A stretch of 64,000 nucleotides of DNA from Zerene cesonia (taxonomy: Eukaryota; Arthropoda; Insecta; Lepidoptera; Pieridae), in assembly GCF_012273895.1 (NCBI RefSeq), contig NC_052103.1, positions 2,356,001 through 2,420,000 of the forward strand, written 5' to 3'. Shown here piece after piece: positions 1 through 11,781 of the stretch. The stretch's first letter is position 1. Each line of letters opens with the position of its first letter. A program made the translations under genes and the position numbers. The notes beneath the pieces are model-generated. The model ran no database searches. It had not been told where the DNA came from and saw nothing but the letters and a program-made list of their open reading frames with translations.

Positions 1-30
1 AAAATACACAACAAATAAATTGCATACAGC

Positions 31-170
31 CGGCTTATGACGTACGAACTAACCGACTCTTTCACACTAGATTTTGACGCTATTTAAACGTATAGATTTT
101 ATTCAAAGTTTGTACACTTATCAAAAATCGGTGACAACGCAACAATACTCGAAATACTGATTAGAATCGC
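31..170 (+). repeat. Dispersed repeat family C, fragment
   Basis: The motif of an 'accgact..tt..agactcgattttgac' type near the start, followed by 'aatcggtgacaa', recurs at about 9490-9610 and 40825-40925, and inverted at 2575-2738. The better copies begin near 'ttagcttcacctgtatg'. I do not recognise the class; no open frame is present. Confidence 0.5.
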
Positions 171-709
171 CAGGATCAAATAATTTTTCTGTATTTAAGT
201 GAGACAATTTAGTTGATCTTAAAACAACACGCTTTAGGTTTTAAGCTATATTTAATATTTAAAATATCTGTTTTAGTTACTTATTTCTTCCGCTTATGTT
301 CACTAATTAACTAAATACAAATAAAAGGTCCTATATTCTAATTATTTTCATAAAAAACTTGCGATAATGTTTTGAACATGCATGATAACTCATATGGAGC
401 GAATAGAACCATCATAATATATTAAATTTCAGAATCACTTTATTGCGTGCTAAGATATTAGAACCATCCATTATCGGAGTTAAGCATGATATAGGGCCTT
501 TGGGTCCCTTTACGGTATTCCCTTCGCACTTTCTAATCCTTTGTATATTACGGCTGTAGGAATTCATTACTTAATAGCATTTATACCAAAATATTATATA
601 TTTATAATATTATTTGCTGTTGATTTATAAATCATATTCCATACATTACTAAAATACGTTATGTGTGAATAATTGCGGAATGTACGGTCTACGTTATTTT
701 ATTATTACC

Positions 710-850
710 AGCTGTGCCCCCCGACTTCGCCCGTGATATATATATTGCAGTGAAGTTGCAGCTTTTTAATGGTGTACGAATTTATGAAATCGGTGGGTGG
801 TTTTTCCGTGAAATCTTTACAAACATACAAAAATACAAAAGTTTCCTCCA
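710..850 (-). mobile_element. Helitron-like fragment, degenerate
   Basis: Reads 'cagctgtgccccccgacttcgcccgtg' in pieces on the plus strand, which resembles the reverse complement of the 3' end of the Helitron-like repeats elsewhere in the window. The terminal CTAG is mutated to CCAG. The centre keeps 'aaatcggtggg' and 'ttccgtgaa' blocks. Confidence 0.4.
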
Positions 851-1754
851 AGCGTTTTAAACTATAGATGATGTTTATATATTATGACTTCCAATTGTAT
901 GCTTAATGTGGAGGAAGGAAGATAGAGTTCTTCCAACTGATACATATGTCACGACGGTTTTCTATACGACAAAAAATCATATAAGTTTAAACATTTATTT
1001 GTTATATAAAACACTTTTATTGCAATTCAAGGTATCTTATCTCACCTTTAGAATAAACGGAACTGTGTTATAATGAAGTGAGTCAAGCTAATGATATTTG
1101 AAGTGAAATAAGTATATATGAATTTCTCTATAAGCAATAAGGAGCATCAAGCAAATACTGACTTCATTAGCTGAAGACAAAGACAATATTTGTCCAGGAA
1201 AACTGTACGACAGATGGGTTTGCACCTTCATTACGTATGCCATGGAGGTCTCAGCCAAATTGTCCTATTCGTTTGCCCCTAATTAGTTCTAATTGTCTGT
1301 AAAGAATTGAATTGTATTTTTTTCTAATACATAAAATTAGTATGTTAGTAGCGCTATTATATTATTTTTAAGCTATCATTTAACTTGAATATAATATGAT
1401 CGCTCGTAAAGTGAAATTATTGGATATTGCTACTAAGAAAACATAAATGTTTAGAAGGAAAGTAGGCTATATGATATGTTTAAACTTCTTGCACTATTCT
1501 CTGAGCAGCCATGTCTTTAGACTGAGTCGTAGTTGAAGATTTAAGCCTGTTTGTTCCGCTCAAGATGCCCACAGGAGAGTATAATGGTCAAGCCACTCTG
1601 CAGCTCCAATTCTACGCTTTACCCGCTGACGGACTCACACCGAGGGTTAGTAGACGAATCCTATCCAGTGGTGTAATAATTTTTATATTAATTGGACGCT
1701 CTAATCTCAGGACCTACTGCGTAATACTTTTAATACTTTTGTTATTATAAAATA

Positions 1755-1972
1755 CTAGCAAACCCGGCAAACTCCGTTTCGCCACCAAATAAATGATTTC
1801 GTTTTTCCTGCTTTTCTGCTGAAATTTTTCCTGAATTTTTTTTGCTATAAACCTCACGGAGCCCGAGACCTTTCCAACGAATGCAAAACCGTGGAAATCG
1901 GTTCGTGCGTTCTGGAGTTATAGCGTCAGGAAGGAAAACCCGACTTATTTTTATATAGTAGAAGATAGTGAA
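1755..1972 (-). mobile_element. Helitron-like non-autonomous element, divergent
   Basis: On the minus strand the element ends in CTAG (plus-strand CTAG at 1755-1758) preceded by a GC-richer segment. It contains the 'aaatcggttcgtgcgttctgg' type block that lies in the middle of many lepidopteran short Helitron-like repeats. It has no coding capacity. The 5' boundary is approximate. Confidence 0.5.
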
Positions 1973-2574
1973 ATGCTAATGAAATATTAATTACAACCAA
2001 TTCTAGGGCACACATCACTACATAGTATAAAACAAAGTCGCTTTATTTGTCCCTATAAAAATGTATGCTTGAATCTTTAAAATTACGCAACGGATTTTGA
2101 AGGGGTTTTTTTTAATAGATAGAGTGTTTCAAGGGGAAGGAATTAAACTACTCAAAATTTAACGAGTGCGAAGACACGGGCAAAAGCTAGTATATCATTT
2201 ACAGCTTTGTAAATACAATACAATTTTTGAAACGATACGATTTTATATTATCATGATTTTGGTTCACAAATAAAAAAGGTTTCAGTCTATTTTCAATTCA
2301 CAGAGTATAATAATATTATACTCATACATATTCTATCTACTGGAACAATGCTGAATATCGACACTAGTAAGGAGTTAGTGGAACACACGGAAATTCGCGG
2401 AAGCACTTACCCTATTTCATGAGTGCAGCGAATTTTACACTTTATGCGTCAGTTCAGAGTTTTCTTTAAGAAAATGGCCTGTATTCATAATAATAAAATA
2501 TAATAGTTTAAAAAAACTATAAAACACGCTTTAACAAAAATCATATTTTGCAAATTGAAAACTGGAATAATTTT

Positions 2575-2738
2575 ATCAAATTAGTGTATTGTCATCGGTC
2601 CTCAATAAATCTACAAAGTTTGAACGAAATCTGGCCGTTTAAAGTGGGTCAAAATCGCGCCCAAAGAAGTCAGTTACAAACAAACAAACATACAAACAAA
2701 CAAACATACAGGTGAAGCTAATAAAAAGCGTGTAAAAA
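2575..2738 (-). repeat. Dispersed repeat family C, inverted copy
   Basis: Reverse complement of the family also seen near 31, 9490 and 40825. Diagnostic blocks are 'gggtcaaaatcg', an (aaac)n-rich run at about 2676-2712 and 'caggtgaagctaataaaaag'. Noncoding; the class is not recognised. Confidence 0.55.
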
Positions 2739-3333
2739 TCAACAATTAAATCGTATAAATAAATCACATTGGTACTGAATAATATCTAAATCATAAGAAT
2801 ATCGTAACACAGAACGTCGATCAAAATCAACTCAATCTGAAATCTACCGCGCTTATGGCAAAACTCTATATTATAAAAAATATAAAAAATCACCTCCAAA
2901 AAGACGAGTCTTTTCACGAATCTTTCTCTTTTCAATTTAAATCCACTTACCCAATCATATTAGCATGACCACAAGCAAATCGGGAACTAGAAATTCCATT
3001 AGCGTAAATGCACCGTTTCATAATTGTGAAAAGGGACTCGGTAAATAAAATTTCCTATTCATTTGTCACTTTAAGGATTATCACCGAGTTCCCCGTTTAA
3101 AGGCCCCGAGATTTTATTGGTTCTTTTATATTGTCAAATGGAATGTGGCACTAAAAGAAACGGTCTGTTTTAAATCATTCAAGTGTGCTGTGTTTGAAAA
3201 TACAGAATTTTCACGACAAACTTTTTCACGAAAGATGGTAGCTGGCGTTCCTGCCATCTACAAGCGATAAATAATTTTAATAGCCATTATAATTCATTCA
3301 GTTGAAGTTGGTCCTTCGTATGTTTTTCTTATA

Positions 3334-4473
3334 CTTAGTCTGGCCATAAATACTGTTACACTTAATTATAAAAAAATATTACATTTGAATTTCGAATCTG
3401 TCNNNNNNNNNNNNNNNNNNNNNNNNNNNNNNNNNNNNNNNNNNNNNNNNNNNNNNNNNNNNNNNNNNNNNNNNNNNNNNNNNNNNNNNNNNNNNNNNNN
3501 NNNNNNNNNNNNNNNNNNNNNNNNNNNNNNNNNNNNNNNNNNNNNNNNNNNNNNNNNNNNNNNNNNNNNNNNNNNNNNNNNNNNNNNNNNNNNNNNNNNN
3601 NNNNNNNNNNNNNNNNNNNNNNNNNNNNNNNNNNNNNNNNNNNNNNNNNNNNNNNNNNNNNNNNNNNNNNNNNNNNNNNNNNNNNNNNNNNNNNNNNNNN
3701 NNNNNNNNNNNNNNNNNNNNNNNNNNNNNNNNNNNNNNNNNNNNNNNNNNNNNNNNNNNNNNNNNNNNNNNNNNNNNNNNNNNNNNNNNNNNNNNNNNNN
3801 NNNNNNNNNNNNNNNNNNNNNNNNNNNNNNNNNNNNNNNNNNNNNNNNNNNNNNNNNNNNNNNNNNNNNNNNNNNNNNNNNNNNNNNNNNNNNNNNNNNN
3901 NNNNNNNNNNNNNNNNNNNNNNNNNNNNNNNNNNNNNNNNNNNNNNNNNNNNNNNNNNNNNNNNNNNNNNNNNNNNNNNNNNNNNNNNNNNNNNNNNNNN
4001 NNNNNNNNNNNNNNNNNNNNNNNNNNNNNNNNNNNNNNNNNNNNNNNNNNNNNNNNNNNNNNNNNNNNNNNNNNNNNNNNNNNNNNNNNNNNNNNNNNNN
4101 NNNNNNNNNNNNNNNNNNNNNNNNNNNNNNNNNNNNNNNNNNNNNNNNNNNNNNNNNNNNNNNNNNNNNNNNNNNNNNNNNNNNNNNNNNNNNNNNNNNN
4201 NNNNNNNNNNNNNNNNNNNNNNNNNNNNNNNNNNNNNNNNNNNNNNNNNNNNNNNNNNNNNNNNNNNNNNNNNNNNNNNNNNNNNNNNNNNNNNNNNNNN
4301 NNNNNNNNNNNNNNNNNNNNNNNNNNNNNNNNNNNNNNNNNNNNNNNNNNNNNNNNNNNNNNNNNNNNNNNNNNNNNNNNNNNNNNNNNNNNNNNNNNNN
4401 NNAAAGTAATAAATGTTATTTGCAGTTAACAATTTTCTTTTTTCTTTATTACAATATTTATGGCAAGACTAGG
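3334..4473. mobile_element. Mariner/Tc1-type transposon, interior is a gap
   Basis: Only the ends are visible: 69 bases on the left and 71 on the right. They form imperfect terminal inverted repeats (left end cttagtctggccataaata, right end read inwards cctagtcttgccataaata) and are flanked by TA on both sides, the target duplication of the Tc1/mariner superfamily. The ends resemble those I associate with Bmmar1/maT-like (DD37D) elements, but from memory and without a search. The inner 1000 bases are N, so neither a transposase nor its integrity can be judged. The matching copy at 59463-60598 lies in the opposite orientation. Confidence 0.8.
3403..4402. other. Assembly gap of 1000 N
   Basis: Exactly 1000 undetermined bases inside the mariner-type element. 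All three gaps in the window have this same length, so it is probably a fixed placeholder and not a measured size. Open frames running through it are artefacts. Confidence 0.95.
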
Positions 4474-5280
4474 TATTTGGCACCGCTATCGAAAAGTTGA
4501 TGATGGATCACTTAAATACAGTTTAATATTATTGACTATAAGACAAACAGACAATATATAAATATATTATTATTTGTGTTTGAATGTTTTTCATATTTAT
4601 CTATGGTTGTATTGTTATTTGAAGTAGCTTCACAGCGGATGACATTATGTGGTCAATATAACTTATAATATATGAAGGTTAAATAAAACACAGTACAGTT
4701 TAGGGCAAGCCGCTTATAAATCATTAATAAAAAAAATATCCCTCAAAGCTCTTTTTCTATGAAAAAGTTTCATTCGGATAAATTTACGGCAATTGACTTA
4801 TTTGATATGTAAAGAATTTTACTCATATACCAAGTAATAAAAAAGATCATGAAAATATATTTGAAGGTTATACGGATATTAAATATTTGTCGGAAAAATA
4901 CAATATTAACATCCAAATATTAAGAAAAATGAAAAAATGTATAAAAGATTGTTAGAAATGTCTTCTATACTGATGTTATTACCAGATAAGTAAATAACTG
5001 AAACATAATTATTAGCTTGACGTTATTTATTAGTACTAGTTAAAATCACCCTAGGGTACCTCGCGTGAAAAAATCAGCTGGTAACCTCTGGGTCAAAGAA
5101 CATAATGATAGTAAATAAAGTATATATGTCAATTTATAATATTTATTTCTATTACATTATAATATACATAAATACCGACACATACACATATATATGAAGA
5201 ACAATGCTTAATGTATCCCATACGTGATACGCATCAATCTTGAGACTTCAGTGTATATAATTCAACACAAATACATTTTT
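4474..5280. other. AT-rich intergenic DNA
   Basis: I see no gene, RNA or recognisable repeat here. Confidence 0.6.
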
Positions 5281-5595
5281 TATGTAATAGTGGGCAACTA
5301 AACTGGTAGTTCGCCAGATGGTAAGCGATCACCACTGCCCACGAAAATTTACAGAGGTAGGGCCGCTGCATGCGCCGCTCGCTTTTAAAGAGTAAAGGAA
5401 AAGGAAAGAACTGACGATGTGTCTAAAGGAATGTACTGGGAAGCGTGACAAAAAGCCTCCAGCTCCCTCGCTCGTGAAACGAAGTACAGGAGCATCGGCA
5501 CAGAAGGTCATACATCTCCACAAAAGATCGGCTGGAGGATATGATAACTTTCCCGGTGAGAGCTGGCCCAATTAGTGCCAAAGCTCGTTTTCCAC
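5281..5595 (-). mobile_element. SINE, Metulj-like, minus strand, diverged
   Basis: On the minus strand the order is: head with 'gctggcccaa'/'ctcaccgggaaag'-type blocks (near 5535-5580 on the plus strand), middle, then the conserved tail 'gggca-gtggtgatcgctta' (plus-strand 5309-5342). The copy is clearly older than those at 22402 and 44523. Open frames of 80 and 98 residues across it are chance translations. Confidence 0.75.
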
Positions 5596-5642
5596 AATTA
5601 AAATTAAACAACAATGTTATTTGATTTAATATTAGTATTAAG

Positions 5643-5786
5643 TCGAGATACCACACCTTTTTTCCGCATGAAGTGGTGAAGCTTTGGAACGACATACCAG
5701 CTACAATGTTCCCGAACAATCACGACATTGGGGCCTTCAAGAAAAGAGCGTATAAGTCGCTAAGCACAGGTGTTACACACCTCTAG
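5643..5786 (+). pseudogene. LINE reverse-transcriptase ORF, C-terminal end only
   Basis: A 47-codon open stretch ending in TAG at 5784-5786 contains FFPHEVVKLWNDIPA followed by GAFKKRAYKSL. The pattern 'F-F-x-x-x-x-V-x-x-W-N-x-[IL]-P ... F-K-x-x' is the usual C-terminal tail of Jockey/CR1-type non-LTR reverse transcriptases. Everything upstream is missing, so this is a 5'-truncated, dead copy. The 3' UTR continues to about 5885. The minus-strand SINE at 5281-5595 sits just before it. Confidence 0.7.
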
Positions 5787-5885
5787 TGTTACAAGTGTTT
5801 ATGGGCGGTGGTGACCACTTAACATGCAAAATATGGCCCACTTCCTCAGTGGGCCACCATATTTTGCTTGTTCTGTCATAAAACA
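5787..5885 (+). mobile_element. LINE 3' UTR and tail
   Basis: Directly after the LINE stop codon come 'gtttatgggcggtggtgacc' and a palindrome at 5826-5864 (arms aaaatatgg and cccac pairing with gtggg and ccatatttt). The 'gtttatgggcggtggtga' core is shared with the tails of the Metulj-like SINEs, which suggests, but does not prove, that this LINE family or a relative mobilises the SINE. A short stem at 5768-5782 (aggtgt/acacct) lies just upstream. Confidence 0.65.
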
Positions 5886-6561
5886 TATGAGTCTATCATA
5901 AATTATGATAATTGATTTTTTCTAACAGTAAGCCGAGGGTCTTTGTACAAAGCATACGGAATACCTAAAGATAGACGACTTTTCAGCGTGAATAAGAATC
6001 CTTAGTGAAAGAATTTCTTCCTTTAGTACTCCTGTATTAGCATATGAATGTTGCTACGTGACCCCGTTTCCAATGCGAGTATTTCATTTAAATAACTTCT
6101 TGGTCGATCATCTTGTGAAAAACGGTAGCGCTGTTTTATGTAAAACAATTTTTTGATTATTTATACCTGAGTTTGTAATGTTTATACTCATTTAAAAATA
6201 AGCTTAAGTTATATCTTCTGGACTTTCAAAAGCGCCAACAGTTTTAACCTCCCCTTCCATTGTTTAGTTATTTTAGTATATAGTTTTAGTATATTATATA
6301 ATAAGTAGGTATTTATTCATGATATCTTGTATTGTATGTATCTTAATTATTAAAAGTATATTCTAACTATATGTAAATATTATGTATATTCAACTATTAA
6401 GGCATAAGGCATCCACTGAAAATCAGTGTTAGTACGCTGAGTGGCAGGCCTAATTAAGGCACATATATACGAGATAAAAACTTGTTTATCTCGTGACAGA
6501 GATATCAAAATAAATGATATTGAGAATTACCCAAACACACATAAAACAAATTATCCGTCAA

Positions 6562-6645
6562 TTTTTTTTATGACAGAGCGGGCAACCGAGCAAGTGGGTC
6601 ACATGAGAAAGCCACTGCCCATGAGCATTTACAAAGCTGTATAGC
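6562..6645 (-). mobile_element. SINE tail fragment
   Basis: Plus-strand reads a short T run, 'atgacagagcgggcaac' and 'gccactgcccatgagcattt', the reverse complement of the Metulj-like SINE 3' tail. The head is missing. Confidence 0.5.
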
Positions 6646-7928
6646 TTTTGTGGAACTGTTGCTGGCTTTCGGAGGTAGTCATAAGCTCTCTTGTGTGCGA
6701 TTGCATTGGTATAACTGAGACAATTATTTGCAAGCATTATATTTCATAAATAAATGACGATGTGTACAGGATGATGCATATGATCGAGACGCAAGTATTT
6801 TTAGTGTGATAAATGGTCTCAGATATTATAATAAAGTATTTTATATCCCATCACATTACAAGTAATAACTACATGTTTAACTCTAATTAGCTATACATTA
6901 TATCGTATTATGAGCTTTATCCGGGTGATTCGTTTTCTTGCATAGTACCATTTATTATATTTATTAATAACGATTGTATAGGTTTGCTCAAGTTTGTTTC
7001 ACTTGTACTCTATCTTATACGAGTTGAATCATCAGTCCATCGTTCCGTCTATAAAAAGCCACTCTGGGGAGCATGGGACCTCGATATTTTAGCTTCTATA
7101 ATATTAACGTAATATTGTGTTCAATTTCAGTGCTCTGTGGTTTGTTGAGAATTCCGAATTCGATAGTAAAGTTGCCAAATATTTCGACTTCATAGCGGAA
7201 GCGAGATTTGGAACAATATCAGATTGTTCGGTGCAATCGTAATAAATTCGGACGAAGAGATATTCAATTATATTTTAGTAGCAAAGATGAATGTGGCCAT
7301 TAACATGGTCAAATAATCCTAACATTTCTGAGGGTATTATTAATAGCTTTTAGCTAACTATCACACAGCCATAATACAGTGTAGATATTATTTTTGTTTA
7401 AGGAAAAACGTTAGCTTTTAAAACAATCTGGATAGCGCTTTAATAATACCCAAGGAGGTAATAAAATGAAACACTTAAAGTATAAAGTGATGCCTTCGGG
7501 TAGCATTTTGGATTTAATGCGGTGTGATTGCTTTCGTTGTAGATTCTAGTATTCTTCTAAAAGTGCATTATTTTCAAATAATAATATTACGCAGAATTTA
7601 TTTTAAGATAGTCCTATAAATAGACCTATAAATTGGCAGCTGTAATCACTTGTACAATATATACAAGGAGAGGTTCTGTACCGAATGCTAGATAAAGAAG
7701 CAATTAATTATTTTTGACAGCACACATTAAGAGACTCTTTCACAATTCGTGGGACACGATTTCTTAACTAATTCTAAATGTGAGATTGCATTCAATTTCA
7801 ACATTTATTTATTCAATATTCACTTTTGAATCGTCATAACATAGTTTTAACATTTACCAACGGTTCGAAAAGCAGTTTCTTCAGAGAAGAGTCGGCAAGA
7901 AACTCTGTAGCTGCTCTTTTAAAATCAT

Positions 7929-8012
7929 GTTTTTTATGTCATAGTCGACAATGGAGCTGGTGGGTCGCCTGACGGTAAGTGCTACCACCGCCCATAAACA
8001 TTTGGAATCACT
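7929..8012 (-). mobile_element. SINE tail fragment
   Basis: Plus-strand 'ttttatgtcatagtcgacaa' and 'gctaccaccgcccataaaca' match the tail subfamily that reads 'ggtggtagcgcttaccatc', as in the SINEs at 22938 and 46521. The 5' part is missing. Confidence 0.6.
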
Positions 8013-8492
8013 GTCTATAAAAAAAAACCCATAAAAATCCTCTGCGTAATTTAAAGATTTAAACATACATAGGCACTAATAGAAAGCAACTTTAGCTATG
8101 TAGTGACAGGTTGGCGTTATATTATAATTCTTTAATATAATTTCCTAGAATAGAAAATATTGTACGTGATATTTCACGAATAAAAACATAATACTAAATC
8201 CCGTTAATTGAATTTCATCACGTCCCTCAGAGAATCGTTTAAAAATTTATTTGAGGATTGAATAGCACTTTAATATTCGAATATAATTTTCAGCAATGAT
8301 GTCGTTTCTATCTCATTTTATATTGAAATGTAATTATAAATTTCGAAAATTAATGATTTAATAGCATTTTAATTGGTTTAAGGAAAATGTCACCATATTA
8401 TAAATGTAACGCGAAGAATAAAAAAAATATGTTGATCGTAGAAATCGAAAAAAAAAAATTGTTTTTGACAGAATAAAATTGACTTAACGTTA

Positions 8493-8637
8493 CTAGCGGT
8501 TCGCCTGGGCATCGCCCGTGGTATAGCCTTCCTCGATAAATGGGCTATCTAACACTGAAAGAATTTTTCAAATCGTACCAGTAGTTCCTGAGATTAGTGC
8601 GTTCAAACAAACTCTTCAGATTTATAAGATTAGTATA
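8493..8637 (-). mobile_element. Helitron-like element, family B
   Basis: Reverse complement of a short element ending in 'gaaccgctag'. Plus-strand CTAG is at 8493-8496. Inside are the family B blocks 'agttcctgagattagtgcg' and 'tcaaacaaactcttca'. Family B copies also occur at 10902, 22749, 37378 (diverged), 45221, 50841, 53227 and 54328. Noncoding and non-autonomous. Confidence 0.65.
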
Positions 8638-8837
8638 GATAAGTTCAAATATTTTTTAATAACAAATTAGTAACAAGCTTACAATCCTAATTAATATTAA
8701 TTTAAGAAAGTGAGGCCTTTATAATATAATTACATTTACAATTTTTTAACTATTAAAGATTTATGTATATAATTATCCCTTGAGTATTTATTTACCATCT
8801 GTTAATGCAATAAAAAGAACTGCCTTGAAATTGTCAG

Positions 8838-8997
8838 AACTAAATCAAATTTAAATGGGGCTACAAGGCACCAGCTTTCAAATAAAAACAGGATCATAAA
8901 AACCGATTCAGCCAATAAAAAGTTATGGGTAACAAACACAAAAATACAATCTAATTGATAAACTCCTCCTCTTTTTGGAGTCGGTTAATAAAGATAT
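8838..8997 (-). repeat. Dispersed 'accgactccaaaaa' repeat
   Basis: Ends with 'ctttttggagtcggttaat', the reverse complement of the start of the copy at 28606-28765 ('ttatcaaccgacttcaaaaa'). The inner blocks 'aaaccgattcagccaa' and 'gggtaacaaacac' also correspond. This is a very common lepidopteran repeat whose class I cannot name. Confidence 0.55.
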
Positions 8998-9489
8998 AAA
9001 TCCATCCCAATGAGAAACACAATCCTAATCTTTTGTTTGAAACATTGTCCTATTCATTGTTTTAAAATCTCATATATTTTTATTCTTGTAAAAATACACA
9101 TATTTTATGTAACTCCTCACCCTATATATTAATTATTCTTTCTACTATTTGTATGCATCATTACAAACATACATTTTTAGATAAGACCAGGCTAAGGCGA
9201 ACATAAAGTTTTGTGTTAATAAAGGAATTAGAATAATTTAATAGTAGGGAAACTCAGATTATTCGATAGAAACAGCTGAAAAACAAGATGAGAAAAATAA
9301 CACCATTTATGAAAAGCCGGTTTTCTGGGAAAATTGTAGTACGTATAAATATTTTATTCGTAAACATCCGTTTTAAAAGAAATATTTTCCAACAACCTAT
9401 TGAAATATGTGTAATAAATTTCCTTGGGTACTAGCTACTAGGGTTAAAAATTGAATCAAACTAAATATAATATTAGCAGACTGCTATTG

Positions 9490-9610
9490 CACACGCTATT
9501 TTATTAGCTTCACCTGTATGTTTGTATGAAACTGACTCCTTTAGACTCCATTTGCACTCACATTAAACGAACAGATTTAAATCAATTATGACAATCGGTG
9601 ACAATACTTT
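9490..9610 (+). repeat. Dispersed repeat family C
   Basis: Best-preserved start of the family: 'cacgctattttattagcttc' followed by 'acctgtatgtttgtatg' and 'gactcctttagactc'. Other copies lie near 31, 2575 and 40825. Confidence 0.55.
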
Positions 9611-9820
9611 AGCTTCATGAGTTTATCTTAATCTCCTGATTAGGATAGTTATAAGAGCAAATGAGACAATTAAGTTGTTTCTATCATAAAAGCGTGCTTG
9701 AAACTTTATGTAATGCTTTTAAAAATAATAAAAAAATCTAGTTTTAGTGATTATGAAACTTTCTTATTTTTGCACTGTGAAAACATGTTTATAATCCCCG
9801 ATAACCTATTAAAGAATTTA

Positions 9821-9880
9821 TTAATAATCACATATTCTAAATTAATAATCACATATTCTTAATAATTACATATTCTAAAT
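9821..9880 (+). repeat. Short tandem repeat, about 20-bp unit, three copies
   Basis: The unit 'ttaataatcacatattct' occurs three times in a row with small changes. Confidence 0.7.
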
Positions 9881-10659
9881 TATACCAAAATCGTAGATTT
9901 CCACTCACCTAATACTTTATTTTGTTTCGTACAGTTCCCTTTACCGTGATCGTCTGTATCCTTCGATGGATCTAATCTATTCATTTCCAAAAAGCAAACA
10001 AACACAAACACATTATATACCACTTCCAGCAGTACGTGTCACTAGTAAATCAATGCCATACATTGTTATAATATAATCAAAGAATATTCGCAGATGTGTC
10101 GTGATTTTGGCGGCAAATTACCGCGAGCAAAGCGCCCGCCCTCAGTGAGGAAGTCTTCAAAACTGCCGGTGCGTTCCCACTTTAGGCAGTTGTTACGTAT
10201 TCACTTTAGGTTTCATACCTTTACAATTGGCAAGAGATATAGGCTTTTCTTAGAACGGAGAATTTGGGCTGAAACGAAGGGTTTGTAAGGAAAATCTGAA
10301 TGATTTTAATGGAAACCTTAAGGTAGATTAATCAATTGTACAATTAAATCCAAATATTCGCTGTATATGGATTTGAATGTATTTATTAGAGATAAAATCC
10401 TATCATATCCTATCCTATCCTATTTTTTTAATGTCTAAATAACATCTTTCTTAAAACGAAGTTAATGATTATGTTTGTTTATTGGTAATAATTGTTATAA
10501 CTCAAATATTCGTAATCTGCAGTGATTTTTATCACAATTACAATATTTAAATACATGGTAAACCATATGGTATGGAACCACCATACACCTAAGCTGATAT
10601 AAAACTGTTACCATTGTAAATGGTAAAAGTTATGTTATGTTATGTTATGACGAATTGTT

Positions 10660-10725
10660 CTTCTATGCTTCTACAAGACTTAGACTTCAATCAATAAATG
10701 TTTGAGTTTGAGTTTTATTACTTTC
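10660..10725 (+). repeat. LINE-type 3' end fragment
   Basis: Contains 'aataaatgtttgagtttgag', which recurs at 38925-38990 after a similar lead-in (gact/gtct then aataaatg). This is a common ending of lepidopteran non-LTR elements. A (gttat)n run lies just before it at about 10632-10650. Confidence 0.45.
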
Positions 10726-10763
10726 CTCATATGTAGAAGTATGTACTTATACCTGTAACATTT

Positions 10764-10898
10764 TTTCCCTTTGTTATCCCTTTCCCTTAAAGAGCAAGTG
10801 AAGCATTTGCAGAGGCCCTACGCCAAATATTCATGGGCGGTGGTGATCGCTTCCCATTAGCGAACCACCAGCTTGGCTAGCCGCTCTAAGTAAAAAAT
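10764..10898 (+). mobile_element. SINE, Metulj-like, 5'-truncated
   Basis: Shows the tail 'gggcggtggtgatcgcttcc' then 'gcgaaccaccagct' and a short A-rich end. The pyrimidine-rich lead-in 'ttatccctttcccttaa' matches the middle of the full SINE. Confidence 0.65.
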
Positions 10899-10901
10899 GT
10901 A

Positions 10902-11057
10902 TACTAATATTATAGTGCTGAAGAGTTTGTTTGTTTGTTTGAACGCGTTAATCTCAGGAACTGCTGGTCCGATTTGAAAAATTATTTCAGCGTTAGATAG
11001 CCCATATATTGAGGAGGCTATATATGTACCATGGGCGAAGCTGTGACGAACCGCTAG
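10902..11057 (+). mobile_element. Helitron-like element, family B
   Basis: Starts at an 'actaatattata' end, carries 'gaagagtttgtttgtttg', 'aatctcaggaactgctgg' and 'tccgatttgaaaaatt', and ends with CTAG at 11054-11057. It begins right after the A-rich tail of the SINE at 10764-10898. Noncoding. Confidence 0.7.
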
Positions 11058-11781
11058 TAATAAATACAGGTTAAATTATTGTAAACAATGTTAAACAGAA
11101 GTGACATAAACAATCTTGTTAGGACATTATAAAGGCTCTTCATAATGTTACATGCACTTAGAATCTAAGAGGCGACATTGTGTTCGTGGCATTGTTTGTA
11201 GACATTGACGGTAGTGGAAAATTTAATTTGTCCATCCAATTACACCCTCGATAACAACCATTATGTTTACCTAAGTAAAGTACATTAAGAGAACAGCTCG
11301 AAGAAATATCGACGTATTAGCCTTGATGGAATATAAGGCTTGGTATGTTGTCTTAAAGAAATATCTAAAAAAACATTTAGATTTATTATTTTTCCAAATT
11401 TCCAATAGACAAATATCATATGGAATGTGGAATTACACATAGATTTAAATTAAGTGTAATCATTTTAAGATGGTTTGCCACGATCATTGACAACTTGAAT
11501 TATATATTGTCTATCATACATTTTCTATTAATAGATATATATTCTCTATACATAATAGTAAAAATCATTGAAAACCTTCAAATCCTGAAACCCCTTCTAG
11601 ATTTATTTGTTATACAACTAATAAGTTTGTTTACATAATTTATAGAGAAGACGAGAAGATAAAGTTAATATATGGATTTCCATGACACAGGGAATCCTAG
11701 TGTGGGAGCAAGGGTTCTTAATATCTATATGTCACAATATTTTTGGTAAAAAAAATTATTGTTTAAAATTAGTATGCAACA
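11058..11781. other. AT-rich intergenic DNA
   Basis: I see no gene or repeat. A 72-residue open frame at 11420-11638 is AT-driven and hydrophobic by composition, and I do not support it as a gene. Confidence 0.5.

Larger units (their letters stand above)
1..3333. other. Intergenic DNA with old repeat pieces
   Basis: No gene is supported here. The stretch holds a plus-oriented fragment of a dispersed repeat at about 31-170, a degenerate Helitron-like piece at about 710-850, a Helitron-like element at 1755-1972 and a second fragment of the first repeat at about 2575-2738. A short exon-like open frame at 1565-1750 is treated under the findings. Confidence 0.6.
5887..8492. other. Intergenic DNA with SINE tails
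   Basis: No gene is supported. Apart from two SINE-tail fragments at 6562-6645 and 7929-8012 I see only AT-rich sequence. The block at about 7860-7925 (cggcaagaaactctgtagct) resembles a repeat common in Lepidoptera, probably the same insertion as the second SINE tail. Confidence 0.55.

Noticed and set aside
3362..4500. Open frames of 356-371 residues across the first gap (and similar ones at 42642-43817 and 59504-60622)
   Set aside because: They consist almost wholly of N bases; no coding content can be read.
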